Source: a virus
IMG/VR virus record: IMGVR_UViG_3300037502_000516
Coordinates: 1 to 41,068 of that record
DNA: 41,068 bases
Direction: 5' to 3' (one strand)
The first letter of the stretch is position 1; the number at the start of each line of letters is the position of its first letter. The position numbers were made by a program, and so were the translations under genes. Of this stretch, positions 30,580-38,485 are shown in pieces. The notes below the pieces were generated by a model. It was not told where the DNA came from, made no database searches, and saw nothing but the letters and a program-made list of their open reading frames with translations.

Positions 30580-30887
30580 ACCGCGACGACATCATCCGCA
30601 CGGCGCGGGCGGCTGGCTTTGTCGATGGCGTTGTAGACATTATGGGATTTGATGGCTTTGCTAACTTCGCCGCTCTTGTTGCCGCAGCCGAGCGTGAGCG
30701 CATGGAGATCGACAGCATCCACACCTGCCACGCTGAGTGCCAGCGTCCTGCGTGTGTTGCGGTGCGTGAAGCGGTCAAAGCCGAGCTTGACCGGTGCGTG
30801 CTGATACTGGAGCGCCTGCACGAGCGATCTGGTGGGCAGTACAACTATTACTTGCACGCAGCCAAAGTGCTGAAGGGGGAGGCATGA
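30576..30887 (+). CDS. Hypothetical early protein (103 aa)
   Basis: MNRDDIIRTARAAGFVDGVVDIMGFDG, then ALVAAAERERMEIDSIHTCHAECQRPACVAVREAVKAELDRC. Such MNRDDIIRMAREAG-type starts are frequent in small phage proteins of this class. Start at ATG 30576 (overlapping the previous TGA); a longer in-frame extension to 30504 overlaps the previous gene. Four Cys/His (HTCHAECQRPAC) could bind metal. Function unknown. Confidence 0.65.
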   Translation: MNRDDIIRTARAAGFVDGVVDIMGFDGFANFAALVAAAERERMEIDSIHTCHAECQRPACVAVREAVKAELDRCVLILERLHERSGGQYNYYLHAAKVLKGEA

Positions 30888-31015
30888 CCGAAGCCTTCTT
30901 CATAGGCTACGCAGTCGGAATCATCACCGGCTATGTGATCTGGGCACCGGAGACGCGGTTTAAACAAAACTTCGTTGACGGTTTGACACTGCGGTTTTTG
31001 TGGAGGCGGAGATGA
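30884..31015 (+). CDS. Small membrane protein (43 aa)
   Basis: MTEAFFIGYAVGIITGYVIW is a single hydrophobic segment, followed by a basic C-terminus (LRFLWRRR). GGGGGAGG lies just before ATG 30884. Its start overlaps the previous stop and its stop overlaps the next ATG. Likely inner-membrane peptide of unknown role. Confidence 0.6.
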   Translation: MTEAFFIGYAVGIITGYVIWAPETRFKQNFVDGLTLRFLWRRR

Positions 31016-31605
31016 GCATCGAAGCAATGAAACAGGCGCTGGAGGCGTTGGATGCTGGTGATTGGTACATCGGGCAAAAAAATCCGTTTGTGTGCCCAAG
31101 CGATGATGACGGAGAACATGAAAACCAAGTGAAAGCATTCATCACCGCCCTCCGCGCTGCCATTGAGCAGGCTGAAAAACAAGAAGGATGGACGCTGCGA
31201 GAAGTTCTATTTGAGAACGGAGAACCTATAGCGCATCGCGATGCTCCGTACGACCAGACCTCACTCGAACTGTGCAAAGAATGCGGCTGGAAGGCTGTTA
31301 TCCCCGGTGATGGTTGTCTGGTCTGTGCTAGGCAGAAGGCGAAGCCGGTGGCTTGGATGTACGACTTTCTGTCAGACGACCGAGACGAGGTGATCCGAGA
31401 CTGGGTTACGCAATCTCAGGATGACATTAAACGAGAGAACGGTTTCAACGTGCGACCGCTCTACACCGCACCGCGCCAATGGGTCGAACTGACGGACGAC
31501 GAAGCGCGTGCGCTGGTTAATCGAGCGACGTTCGGCGATAGAACAAACTGGCAGGCGTTGGTTTACATGGTCGATGCGAAGCTGAAAGAAAAAAATGCGG
31601 CTTAG
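31012..31605 (+). CDS. Hypothetical phage protein with zinc-like Cys motif (197 aa)
   Basis: MSIEAMKQALEALDAGDWYIGQ, a common opening of phage proteins that track helper domains (EALEALRAAIEQAEKQE). C-terminal half has SLELCKECGWKAVIPGDGCLVCARQKAKPVAWMYDFLSDD, so two CxxC pairs could bind zinc, then the widespread VAWMYDF...VRPLYTAP fold. GGCGGAG precedes ATG 31012. Modular and often varied among phages. Function unknown. Confidence 0.65.
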   Translation: MSIEAMKQALEALDAGDWYIGQKNPFVCPSDDDGEHENQVKAFITALRAAIEQAEKQEGWTLREVLFENGEPIAHRDAPYDQTSLELCKECGWKAVIPGDGCLVCARQKAKPVAWMYDFLSDDRDEVIRDWVTQSQDDIKRENGFNVRPLYTAPRQWVELTDDEARALVNRATFGDRTNWQALVYMVDAKLKEKNAA

Positions 31606-32884
31606 ACCCTACCAAGACGAGGCCGCAGACTTCTTGTTCGCCAACGACCGCGCGATGATCCTAGCGTGGGTCGGCGCAGGCAAGACAGCGACCGCGCTCA
31701 CGGCTATGAAGGCGATGCTGGACGAGCGGCACGCCAAGCGCTTTCTTGTGCTCGCGCCGCTGCGGGTCGCGCAGTCGGTCTGGCCGACAGAAGCCGCGCT
31801 CTGGGCGCCAGGTCTTGAGATTGCAGTGGCCGTCGGCTCGCCCGCGCAACGGGCGCGAGCGCTCGCGTCCAGCGCGCCAGTGGTTGTCACCAACTACGAC
31901 AATCTGCTGTGGCTCGCGGAACAGAAGCTCGACTTCGATGCGGTCGTGTTTGATGAGCTGACGCGGCTCAAGAACCCGTCAGGCAAACGGTTCAAGGCGC
32001 TGCACAAGGTCATCGAGCCCATGCAGATCCGGTGGGGGCTGACCGGCAGCTTTACGTCCAACGGTCTTGAGGACGTGTTCGGCCAGTGCAAGATCGTCGA
32101 TCAGACCATGCTTGGCCGCAGCAAGGGCGCCTTTTTGCAGCAATACTTCCACTGCATTAATCGCGACTTTGGCGATTACGTGCCGCTACCAGGCGCGCTC
32201 GAGGCGGTCATGCAGCGTATCCGCCCGTGGACGTACGTGCTCGAGTCGCATGAGTACCGCGACACCCTACCGCCGCTGCACACGCTACCGATCAAGCTCC
32301 AGATGCCTATGGAGCCCTACAAGACGTTGAAGCGCGAGATGGCGCTCATCTACCCCAACGCCGAGGTCATCGCCGCCAACGCCGCTGCGGTGACGTCCAA
32401 GCTCCAACAGATGAGCGCTGGGTTTGTCTATGACACGAACAGACAAACCGTCTGGCTGTCAGACCACAAGCTCGATGCGGTCGCAGACTTGCACGCCGAG
32501 AACCAGCGTGCGCCTATGCTCGTCTGGTATCAGTTCAAGGCGGAGCTTGCCGGGCTACAGGCGCGCTTTCCGCGCTTGCAGACGCTGGTCAACGACGACT
32601 CGATTGCGCGGTGGAACGCGGGGCAGATCGAGATGCTGGCGGTCCACCCTGCGTCTGCCGGGCATGGGCTCAACCTGCAAGGGCAATCGCGCATGGTGTG
32701 GATGTCGCTCCCGTGGTCGCTGGAGCTCTACGAGCAGGCGGTCGGTCGGCTGCACCGAGGCGGTCAGCGCCATGACGTGCTGAACTATGTGCTCACGACC
32801 GAGGGCACGGTGGATGAAACGATCTGGAAGGCTTTACATGAGAAACGAGAGGTATCTGATATGGCATTGGAGGCGCTCAAATGA
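31595..32884 (+). CDS. SNF2-type DEAD-like helicase
   Basis: A 429-residue protein. RLRPYQDEAADFLF (motif Q), AWVGAGKTATALTA (Walker A, about 26-39), VVFDELTRLKNPSGKR (Walker B, Asp-Glu), LTGSFTSN (motif III), LAVHPASAGHGLNLQGQSR and QAVGRLHRGGQRHDV (motifs V and VI with arginine finger). The shortened length fits phage SNF2-like translocases that accompany VRR-NUC. It overlaps the upstream gene by 11 bases. It probably remodels or unwinds DNA during replication or recombination. Confidence 0.9.
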   Translation: MRLRPYQDEAADFLFANDRAMILAWVGAGKTATALTAMKAMLDERHAKRFLVLAPLRVAQSVWPTEAALWAPGLEIAVAVGSPAQRARALASSAPVVVTNYDNLLWLAEQKLDFDAVVFDELTRLKNPSGKRFKALHKVIEPMQIRWGLTGSFTSNGLEDVFGQCKIVDQTMLGRSKGAFLQQYFHCINRDFGDYVPLPGALEAVMQRIRPWTYVLESHEYRDTLPPLHTLPIKLQMPMEPYKTLKREMALIYPNAEVIAANAAAVTSKLQQMSAGFVYDTNRQTVWLSDHKLDAVADLHAENQRAPMLVWYQFKAELAGLQARFPRLQTLVNDDSIARWNAGQIEMLAVHPASAGHGLNLQGQSRMVWMSLPWSLELYEQAVGRLHRGGQRHDVLNYVLTTEGTVDETIWKALHEKREVSDMALEALK

Positions 32885-33039
32885 GCCGATGGAACGAGAA
32901 ACTAAAGGCCGCTCGGGCCGAGGCGCGCATACGGCAGCGGGAGTTCAACGCCGCCCAACGCGCGCTCAACCGGGTGCTTGCGGAGATTGCAAAACTGGAG
33001 AAGCGAATTGAACTGGCGCGAACTACAACGAAAGCTTAA
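32881..33039 (+). CDS. 52-residue coiled-coil protein
   Basis: MSRWNEKLKAARAEARIRQR followed by EFNAAQRALNRVLAEIAKLEK forms one long charged helix. ATG overlaps the helicase stop (ATGA). No family recognised. The next gene starts inside its 3' end. Confidence 0.6.
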   Translation: MSRWNEKLKAARAEARIRQREFNAAQRALNRVLAEIAKLEKRIELARTTTKA

Positions 33040-33199
33040 TCAACTGACGGAGAGTGAACTATGGGAACTGATCGAAGCGGAACTGGCAGGCAAGAAGCGC
33101 GTGTCACTGATCGAGAGAATGCATATGCGGGCAGCAGCATTACGCACTACCCGGGAGCGGCTGGATCTTTTGAAGCGTGCGACGTGCTCTACGCCGTAG
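33008..33199 (+). CDS. Small helical protein (63 aa), TTG start
   Basis: TTG 33008, 7 bases after GGAG, gives LNWRELQRKLNQLTESELWELIEAELAGKKRVSLIERMHMRAAALR... Proteins beginning MNWRxLQRKLN with WELLEAE are common in phages of this type. It overlaps the previous gene by 32 bases in another frame. An in-frame upstream extension to 32978 adds unlike residues. Function unknown. Confidence 0.6.
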   Translation: MNWRELQRKLNQLTESELWELIEAELAGKKRVSLIERMHMRAAALRTTRERLDLLKRATCSTP

Positions 33200-33327
33200 G
33201 CGTGGCGACCGACGTCACAAAGACGTGGCGCCGTCACGGCTGGGTGCCGCCGTCGGAGCTGCCCGAGTACCATGCCAAGTGGGCCAAGGCCAAAGAACTA
33301 ACCCGCATTTCAGAGGTAGGACGATGA
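33184..33327 (+). CDS. Small hypothetical protein with WRRHGWVPPSE motif
   Basis: GTG 33184 gives VLYAVGVATDVTKTWRRHGWVPPSELPEYHAKWAKAKE, resembling short phage HTH-like proteins with RRHGWxPPSE. An open frame extends up to 33061, but most of it overlaps the preceding gene in another frame. The start is uncertain. It is coupled to the next gene by ATGA. Confidence 0.5.
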   Translation: MLYAVGVATDVTKTWRRHGWVPPSELPEYHAKWAKAKELTRISEVGR

Positions 33328-33500
33328 TTGATTACAGCGAAGGCTATCTGAACTTAAAGCGCATGGTGGAAGAGCTATGGCGCGCCACAAACGAACACGA
33401 CTTCATGCGTGCTCGTGAGCTATGTTCAGACATCACGGTCGAGGCGCGGATGCTCCGCAATCAACTGGTAATTCAAGATGACGCTCACCGAGAAAGTTGA
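33324..33500 (+). CDS. Small hypothetical protein (58 aa)
   Basis: MIDYSEGYLNLKRMVEELWRATNEHDFMRARELCSDITVEARMLRNQLVIQD. ATG 33324 overlaps the previous stop, and AGGTAGG lies just upstream. Helical; this YxxLKxxVxxLxxAxxxxDFxxAxxLAxDLxxEARML pattern is common in phages. Function unknown. Confidence 0.65.
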   Translation: MIDYSEGYLNLKRMVEELWRATNEHDFMRARELCSDITVEARMLRNQLVIQDDAHRES

Positions 33501-33750
33501 GCGTTATCTACGCACGCACAAAGCGCCTGTCACCATCCAGGCGCTTGCTGAGCGGTTTATGATGTCCCCAAGTGGAGTACGCAATGCCCTCTTCAGACTT
33601 GAGAAAATCAACGTCGCCCAATACGTCACCGTCAGCGGGCAACAGCTCTGGTCCATCGTCCGACACCCGCCCGCAGTGGCCGTTTCCGACACACCTGATC
33701 CGCCCAAGCGGCCCACTTCCTACCCCCACGCTCGAGGATATGATGACTGA
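33478..33750 (+). CDS. Winged helix-turn-helix DNA-binding protein
   Basis: A 90-residue protein. MTLTEKVERYLRTHKAPVTIQALAERFMMSPSGVRNALFRLEK (residues 1-43) is a winged helix with recognition helix PSGVRNALFRL, followed by a beta wing VAQYVTVSGQQLWSIV. The C-terminus is Pro-rich. It overlaps the previous gene by 23 bases. It is the only clear small transcriptional-regulator-like protein in the window and so the best local candidate to bind the palindromes at 30107 or 21274, which is inference. Confidence 0.65.
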   Translation: MTLTEKVERYLRTHKAPVTIQALAERFMMSPSGVRNALFRLEKINVAQYVTVSGQQLWSIVRHPPAVAVSDTPDPPKRPTSYPHARGYDD

Positions 33751-33765
33751 ACTTGGAGAAGCAAA

Positions 33766-34086
33766 ATGGTAGACATGGTGAATCACCCTCCGCACTACAC
33801 ACGCGGCGGCGTTGAGTGTATTGACGCGCTCGCGTCAGCGACCGCAGGGCTGGAAGGGCTTGATGCGGTCTGTACCGCCAACGCCATCAAATACCTGTGG
33901 CGCTGGAAACAGAAGAATGGCGTTGAGGACTTGCGGAAGGCTCAGTGGTACATCAACAAGCTCATCGAGACATCTGTAGTGCCGCAGCCCGACCTTCTTC
34001 GACGCGGCGTGCCCAGCCCCGACCAAACGTGGGCCAAGTGGGTAGCGTCTGAAGATAGACAAGACGATTGTCTTGGAACTTGTTGA
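33766..34086 (+). CDS. DUF3310 protein with C-terminus running into the endolysin antisense
   Basis: MVDMVNHPPHYTRGGVECID, then CTANAIKYLWRWKQKNGVEDLRKAQWYINKLIE, the DUF3310 core (phage nucleotide-kinase-like family). AAGGAG-like GGAG is well spaced. DUF3310 proteins often end soon after the YINKLI motif, but here the frame continues 42 residues (VVPQPDLLRRG...DDCLGTC) into the antisense of the endolysin gene, overlapping it by 125 bases. A recent junction between modules is possible. Confidence 0.8.
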   Translation: MVDMVNHPPHYTRGGVECIDALASATAGLEGLDAVCTANAIKYLWRWKQKNGVEDLRKAQWYINKLIETSVVPQPDLLRRGVPSPDQTWAKWVASEDRQDDCLGTC

Positions 34087-34474
34087 TGACGTCCGCCGCC
34101 GGCATGGCAGCGACGGCCTTCAGCGTCATGGGGCCGATCGCGCCGTCCGGCGTCACGCCGACCACTTCTTGCAGGAGCTTGGCCGCGCGGCCTGGGCCTG
34201 AATTGATGGCGGTATCGAAGACCACGTAATCAACACCCGCCGGCAGATCGTCGGCGCGCACCTTGTCCCAATAGCGCTCTTTGTAGAGCGGCGCCACGTC
34301 GCTGGGCTGGAGATCGCGCATGTCCTGCTCGGTCACCGGATGCCCGCACCACTTCTCCCACGTCGCCTTGGTGCAGCCAAGGTTAGTGATGCCCCCTGGG
34401 TCGTCCTTGTGGTGAACGAAACCCCCTTCGTGATGCAGCACTGCCGCCAGCGCCGCGTTCCAGTTCTCTTTCAT
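33962..34474 (-). CDS. Endolysin, glycoside hydrolase 108 family
   Basis: A 170-residue protein. N-terminal catalytic domain with VLHHEGGFVHHKDDPGGITNLGCTKATW, in which Glu of HEGG is the expected catalytic acid. C-terminal peptidoglycan-binding region with AINSGPGRAAKLLQEVVGVTPDGAIGPMTLKAV (PG_binding_3). N-acetylmuramidase that cuts the cell wall for lysis. No signal peptide, so it depends on the holin encoded just before it in the operon, which it overlaps by 4 bases. Confidence 0.9.
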   Translation of the reverse strand: MKENWNAALAAVLHHEGGFVHHKDDPGGITNLGCTKATWEKWCGHPVTEQDMRDLQPSDVAPLYKERYWDKVRADDLPAGVDYVVFDTAINSGPGRAAKLLQEVVGVTPDGAIGPMTLKAVAAMPAADVINKFQDNRLVYLQTLPTWPTFGRGWARRVEEGRAAALQMSR

Positions 34475-34956
34475 TTCTTGCTCTCAATCGTATCTTGCTT
34501 GGCCTTGCTGCCCGCGCTGCTTCCAAAGAAGAAGTTCAAGATCGTCGCCACCACGGTCGCCAAGATGAAGCCCAGCACCGTGTCGGCAAAGCGCACGTTG
34601 TCGGTCGGAATCTTTACCATCGTGATAAGAAAGATGTACCCGGCTGCGACGATGGACCAGAAGGTCGCCAGCACGTAAACGAACGACTTACTGATGCCGT
34701 TACCGTTGATGAGCGCCGCGATCTGCATCGCGCGGGCGTCTGCCGTGTTCTTGTTCGCCTGCTCGACCATGAACTCTTCATGCTGCATCGCGCGTTCGCG
34801 CAGGCGCGTGATGTCCTCGGCGTTCATGTCGGGCTTGAGTTCAACACCCGTCTTTTCTTGAACGTAATCAAGCCCCTTGTCCACGACCGCTTGCGCGACC
34901 TTGGGCAGGTTGTTCTGGATAAGAGTAGAGACGATACCTGCAATGATCGGGGCCAT
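34471..34956 (-). CDS. Holin, 3-TM family (GTA-type)
   Basis: A 161-residue protein. N-terminal MAPIIAGIVSTLIQNNLPKVAQAVVDKGLDYVQEKTG, an acidic helical linker, then two membrane segments: KSFVYVLATFWSIVAAGYIFLITMV (about 97-121) and DTVLGFILATVVATILNFFFGSSAG (about 129-153), and a Lys-rich tail. This matches the holin family PF11351. It would permeabilise the inner membrane and release the endolysin. Confidence 0.85.
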   Translation of the reverse strand: MAPIIAGIVSTLIQNNLPKVAQAVVDKGLDYVQEKTGVELKPDMNAEDITRLRERAMQHEEFMVEQANKNTADARAMQIAALINGNGISKSFVYVLATFWSIVAAGYIFLITMVKIPTDNVRFADTVLGFILATVVATILNFFFGSSAGSKAKQDTIESKK

Positions 34957-35030
34957 CAGCGCGCTACCTCCGCAAGGGCTATCATCAAGACAGCGATGAG
35001 TAAGACGATGATGCCAAAGATGTAGTTCAT
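34956..35030 (-). CDS. 24-residue membrane peptide of lysis cassette
   Basis: MNYIFGIIVLLIAVLMIALA then EVAR. It is one transmembrane helix. ATG 35030 overlaps the previous stop and TGATG joins it to the holin, so the coupling is tight. It may be an antiholin or pinholin-like helper. Confidence 0.55.
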   Translation of the reverse strand: MNYIFGIIVLLIAVLMIALAEVAR

Positions 35031-35536
35031 TTGGGCCACCTGTCGACGATGAACATGACGATGTGGAACAGAATGATCGCGCCTAGGCCCACCACGACGG
35101 CAACGAGCGCCGCGTCGGAGGTGTTCTTGATGAACTTCTTGCGTCGCCTGATTTGTTCGTAGACCATCTTCTCGCGCTGCTCTTTGATGCGCCGGCGCAT
35201 CTGTACAAACTCGACGTAGCCGTCGCGGCCAAGGTGCTGTAACGGCCCGTAGTGGAACCAGTGGTACAGCGTCTTTTCCATCTCCTTGATCTTGACCTGG
35301 GCGGCGTAGGCGTCAAACGCCTCGACGGTGGCTGATTTGGAAAAGGTGAGTTTTTTGAACAGCGGGGGCTTGGTGTTCTGCTGCCCGTTCATCCACTCTT
35401 GCAGGTCGCTGACGGCGCCGGCCCACTTGCCAAGCTGACCGAACACATCCTCGGCCTCGCGCCCCAGCTCCACCGCCTTCTTCAGTCCGTTGAAAACGGC
35501 AGTCGCAGTCGCCAACAGACTGATCGGGTCTAGCAT
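35027..35536 (-). CDS. Membrane-anchored protein of lysis region (169 aa)
   Basis: MLDPISLLATATAVFNGLKKAVELGREAEDVFGQLGKWAGAV, a long charged helical region (VQMRRRIKEQREKMVYEQIRRRKKFIKN), and one C-terminal membrane segment (ALVAVVVGLGAIILFHIVMFIV). Similar proteins in phages lie between internal virion proteins and holins. A spanin-like role, or a membrane-anchoring factor for the virion, is possible. The N-terminus is not a signal peptide, and there is no lipobox. Confidence 0.65.
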   Translation of the reverse strand: MLDPISLLATATAVFNGLKKAVELGREAEDVFGQLGKWAGAVSDLQEWMNGQQNTKPPLFKKLTFSKSATVEAFDAYAAQVKIKEMEKTLYHWFHYGPLQHLGRDGYVEFVQMRRRIKEQREKMVYEQIRRRKKFIKNTSDAALVAVVVGLGAIILFHIVMFIVDRWPK

Positions 35537-35537
35537 C

Positions 35538-35702
35538 TCACACCTTTAACACAAGCCCCAACAACAGCAGGATAATCGCGCCTGCCCCGCCGATCAAGAT
35601 ATGCTCTAGCCGCTTGATGCGCAGGATCGTCTCAGTCCATCGTTCCGCGCACACCGCTTCATGCGTGTTCAAGCGAGCCTCCACTTCGTTTGCTGATGCC
35701 AT
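35538..35702 (-). CDS. 54-residue tail-anchored membrane protein
   Basis: MASANEVEARLNTHEAVCAERWTETILRIKRLEHILIGGAGAIILLLLGLVLKV. A soluble helix and one C-terminal membrane segment, as in XhlA/antiholin-type small proteins. ATG 35702, TGA 35538, just before the next gene (1 base). Probably a lysis-timing or membrane accessory protein. Confidence 0.65.
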   Translation of the reverse strand: MASANEVEARLNTHEAVCAERWTETILRIKRLEHILIGGAGAIILLLLGLVLKV

Positions 35703-35704
35703 CG

Positions 35705-38485
35705 TTACCTCGCAAGGGCATTTTCAGATTCTTGTTCAAATGTAAACATGTTTCTTGTCGTTTCCGCTGCTTGCGCGCCTACGGCAGTCGTAGCGCGGCC
35801 CGCACGGTCGGTAAAGGCTTTTCGAGCGGTCGCGCGCTGGCGTGCCTTTTCGATTGCGTCGATAGCCGCATCGGGATCTCGATACATAAACTCGGTCAAC
35901 TGTGCAGCAACACGCTTGTTGACGCGGCCTTCCAGCCCCGCCCAAACCGATCGCGCAGTTGTAGCCGCTGTGTCGAAGTAGGGTGGCGGCTTAAAACCTG
36001 TCTCTTCTGCGGCTTCAGTCGCAACCTTGCCTGGTTTGGGCGCGGGCGCCTTGGTACCGATATCCGCCAACGCGCTAGTTTTTTGCGCCCGTGCAATGTC
36101 ACGAGCAACCGTAGCCAACGAATCAAACTCAGTCGGCGACAATTTTGGCACAAAATCTTTTATTGTATTTTCCACATCAGCAAACGACGGCACACCTTTG
36201 AACTCCGTCTGAACTTTTCGGAGTTGTATGGCTTGCTCAGTCAGATCCACCAAGTCTTGATAGACGCCTTTGCCGCCAAGCGCCTGCATGGCGGATGCTT
36301 TGTTGTCCGACAAGAATTTCAGCGCGTCCTGCGGGCGTCCATCGCTGATCTGACGCAACACGCGATCAGACGTCTCACGCGCTAACGCACTCTTTGCGCC
36401 GTCATCCATGCGCTGTAGAGCAGCACGCATACGCGACGGCTCTTTCAACAAATTGGTTACAACATCTTGCGCCGTCTCGCCGCCAAACTGCGTTCTAAGC
36501 GCCGCCAAGTTGTCAAACCCTTTGGCAAGATTGGCGGCTTGCTGTTGCACTTGTTCAAGACGATTGCGGATGCTCAGCCCGCCTTGCTCAAGGGTGTCAA
36601 GTTGACGCTCGTTGGTCTGTAAAAATCTGGCTACAGCGTCAGGCTTAACGCGCTGCGTTACTGGATCAACAACGGCCTGTCTAAACATATCTTCGACGCC
36701 CACTGCCATAGCCGCGCGGGCTTGTGGGTCGTTGCCAAATGTCGTGACGAACTGCCGCGCGTTAGTTTCATCGGCCAAAAATTTACCGACAGCATCCTTG
36801 GGCATCAGCCGCGTCTCATTAAATGCCGACGGCTGCAACAGCCGCGCCGTCTCGCCGCTCTTAAAACGAGGCACAAATTGCGTGCGGTACGTTTCTAGCG
36901 CAGAGGAATACAGACGCTTGGCGTCATCGGACAACGTGGTGCTAGATCCAATCGCATTATCGATGGCGCTATGAAGCTCCATCAAGTTACGCGCTTCTGA
37001 TGCCGACAGAGACGACGTACCCCGCGCCGCATCGGTAACCTCTTGGTTGATGACCTTGCGAATAGCGTCAAGGTTCTCAAGTGTTGATGTAGCCGGACCT
37101 TCAGGAGCAGCGGGCGTAGTCATCATGCGCGATGAGATCCGACCAGCTCCAACTGGCTGAGCCTCCGGCATTTTCGGGGCCAACTTCAACAGCGCGCGTA
37201 CGATCGGCGGCGCAGTGCTAGGATCCCAAGCCGTCAATGGCTTACCAAGAATGTTCTCGGCGCTGGCGACAACATTGCTAACGTCGATCGGCGTATCGCC
37301 CGCTGCCTTAAATGCGGCGTCATACGCAGGCGCAACTACTTTTTGCCGAGTTTCAGTCTTCAAAGCTTGTGCCCGAGCAGATAACTCTTCACCTGGCACG
37401 AGCGGCCCGGTCTTTTTCAAGCCACCGGTCAACTGCTCGGCCAGCTTGTTAAGTTGAGTTTGCTCTGCGGCTAACCGCTGCTGTAGCGAACTGCGTACTG
37501 CGTTTAGCTCAGCAGTAGCCTCTGGCGTGACTGCCGCGCCTTGCTTGGCAAACTCAGCTTCAATAGACGCCAATTCGTTTTTCAACGCAACGACGCGAGC
37601 TTTGTTGGCCTCGAATACTCTTTGCTCTTCCACCGGCAATTCTTGAAGCCGCCGCTCCATCGCTGCAAGCGCCGGCGTCTCGACGCCGCCCTCAACCGCG
37701 CGTTCGGCCAAAGTCGGCTTAAAGCCCGGCGTAGTCTTCATGCCGCGTGTTGCTCGCAGCGCGTTTGCTAATTCCTCACCGCCAGCTTTAACAAGCGCGT
37801 TGGCTGCCCCGATCGCCGGGTTAATAAACCGATCTGCAACCGTGCGGCCAGCGCCTAACGCCAGTTGAGTTGCGGGAGACAGTACAGACCCAAGCACAGC
37901 GCCAGCCAAAGTGTCTTCTGGATTGACGATCGCTGCTGCCGTACCGCCGCCAATTGCGCCGCCGCCAACACGCGCCAACAAATTTTGCACGCCCGTTAGC
38001 GCACCGGGATTAAAACCAGATGAACTAATGGCAGGAGCGTAGGGCGCTAGGCCGGGGACACGCGCAGCAATTGCACCGATAGCGCGCGGTACGGGCAATC
38101 CTGCGCCAATTTCAGCGGCTATTTGACCGCCCTTGTACGCTGTCGACCCTGGGTCAACGCCCATGGTACGCGCAAGATAGGCGTCCATGTCTTCGCGGTT
38201 GGGTGCGGTTACCGCTCCTAATGCTCGCGCGGCTTGCGGCAATCCGATTGTGGCGGCCACAGACCCAAGACCGCGCGCCACGCCACCTCGGATGTTGCGC
38301 TCTGTTTCAGCAAGCTCTTGCCGGGTTTGCTCGGGGATAAATGGAATCGCTGTAGCGACGCCAACGCCGGCAACTTTACTCTCGCCTAATTTGGATGCGT
38401 ATGACGATAGCTCGCCATCAGATAGCGACCGATCTGACTCAATGTCATACGTTTTGCCGCCAACTTCTAGCGTGTATTTAGGCAT
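35705..38485 (-). CDS. Large internal virion / DNA-ejection protein (926 aa)
   Basis: N-terminus MPKYTLEVGGKTYDIESDRSLSDGELSSYASKL, a short motif common in large internal virion proteins. Residues about 70-230 are Ala/Gly-rich and amphipathic (GIGQAARALGA... and QLALGAGRTVADRF). Residues about 280-350 form a long coiled coil (RVVALKNELASIEAEFAKQ..., LQQRLAAEQTQLNKLAEQL). The rest is helical. I see no lysozyme or transglycosylase active site. By analogy to the largest ejection protein of podoviruses it would form a trans-envelope conduit. Start abuts the previous gene stop. Confidence 0.75.
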   Translation of the reverse strand: MPKYTLEVGGKTYDIESDRSLSDGELSSYASKLGESKVAGVGVATAIPFIPEQTRQELAETERNIRGGVARGLGSVAATIGLPQAARALGAVTAPNREDMDAYLARTMGVDPGSTAYKGGQIAAEIGAGLPVPRAIGAIAARVPGLAPYAPAISSSGFNPGALTGVQNLLARVGGGAIGGGTAAAIVNPEDTLAGAVLGSVLSPATQLALGAGRTVADRFINPAIGAANALVKAGGEELANALRATRGMKTTPGFKPTLAERAVEGGVETPALAAMERRLQELPVEEQRVFEANKARVVALKNELASIEAEFAKQGAAVTPEATAELNAVRSSLQQRLAAEQTQLNKLAEQLTGGLKKTGPLVPGEELSARAQALKTETRQKVVAPAYDAAFKAAGDTPIDVSNVVASAENILGKPLTAWDPSTAPPIVRALLKLAPKMPEAQPVGAGRISSRMMTTPAAPEGPATSTLENLDAIRKVINQEVTDAARGTSSLSASEARNLMELHSAIDNAIGSSTTLSDDAKRLYSSALETYRTQFVPRFKSGETARLLQPSAFNETRLMPKDAVGKFLADETNARQFVTTFGNDPQARAAMAVGVEDMFRQAVVDPVTQRVKPDAVARFLQTNERQLDTLEQGGLSIRNRLEQVQQQAANLAKGFDNLAALRTQFGGETAQDVVTNLLKEPSRMRAALQRMDDGAKSALARETSDRVLRQISDGRPQDALKFLSDNKASAMQALGGKGVYQDLVDLTEQAIQLRKVQTEFKGVPSFADVENTIKDFVPKLSPTEFDSLATVARDIARAQKTSALADIGTKAPAPKPGKVATEAAEETGFKPPPYFDTAATTARSVWAGLEGRVNKRVAAQLTEFMYRDPDAAIDAIEKARQRATARKAFTDRAGRATTAVGAQAAETTRNMFTFEQESENALAR

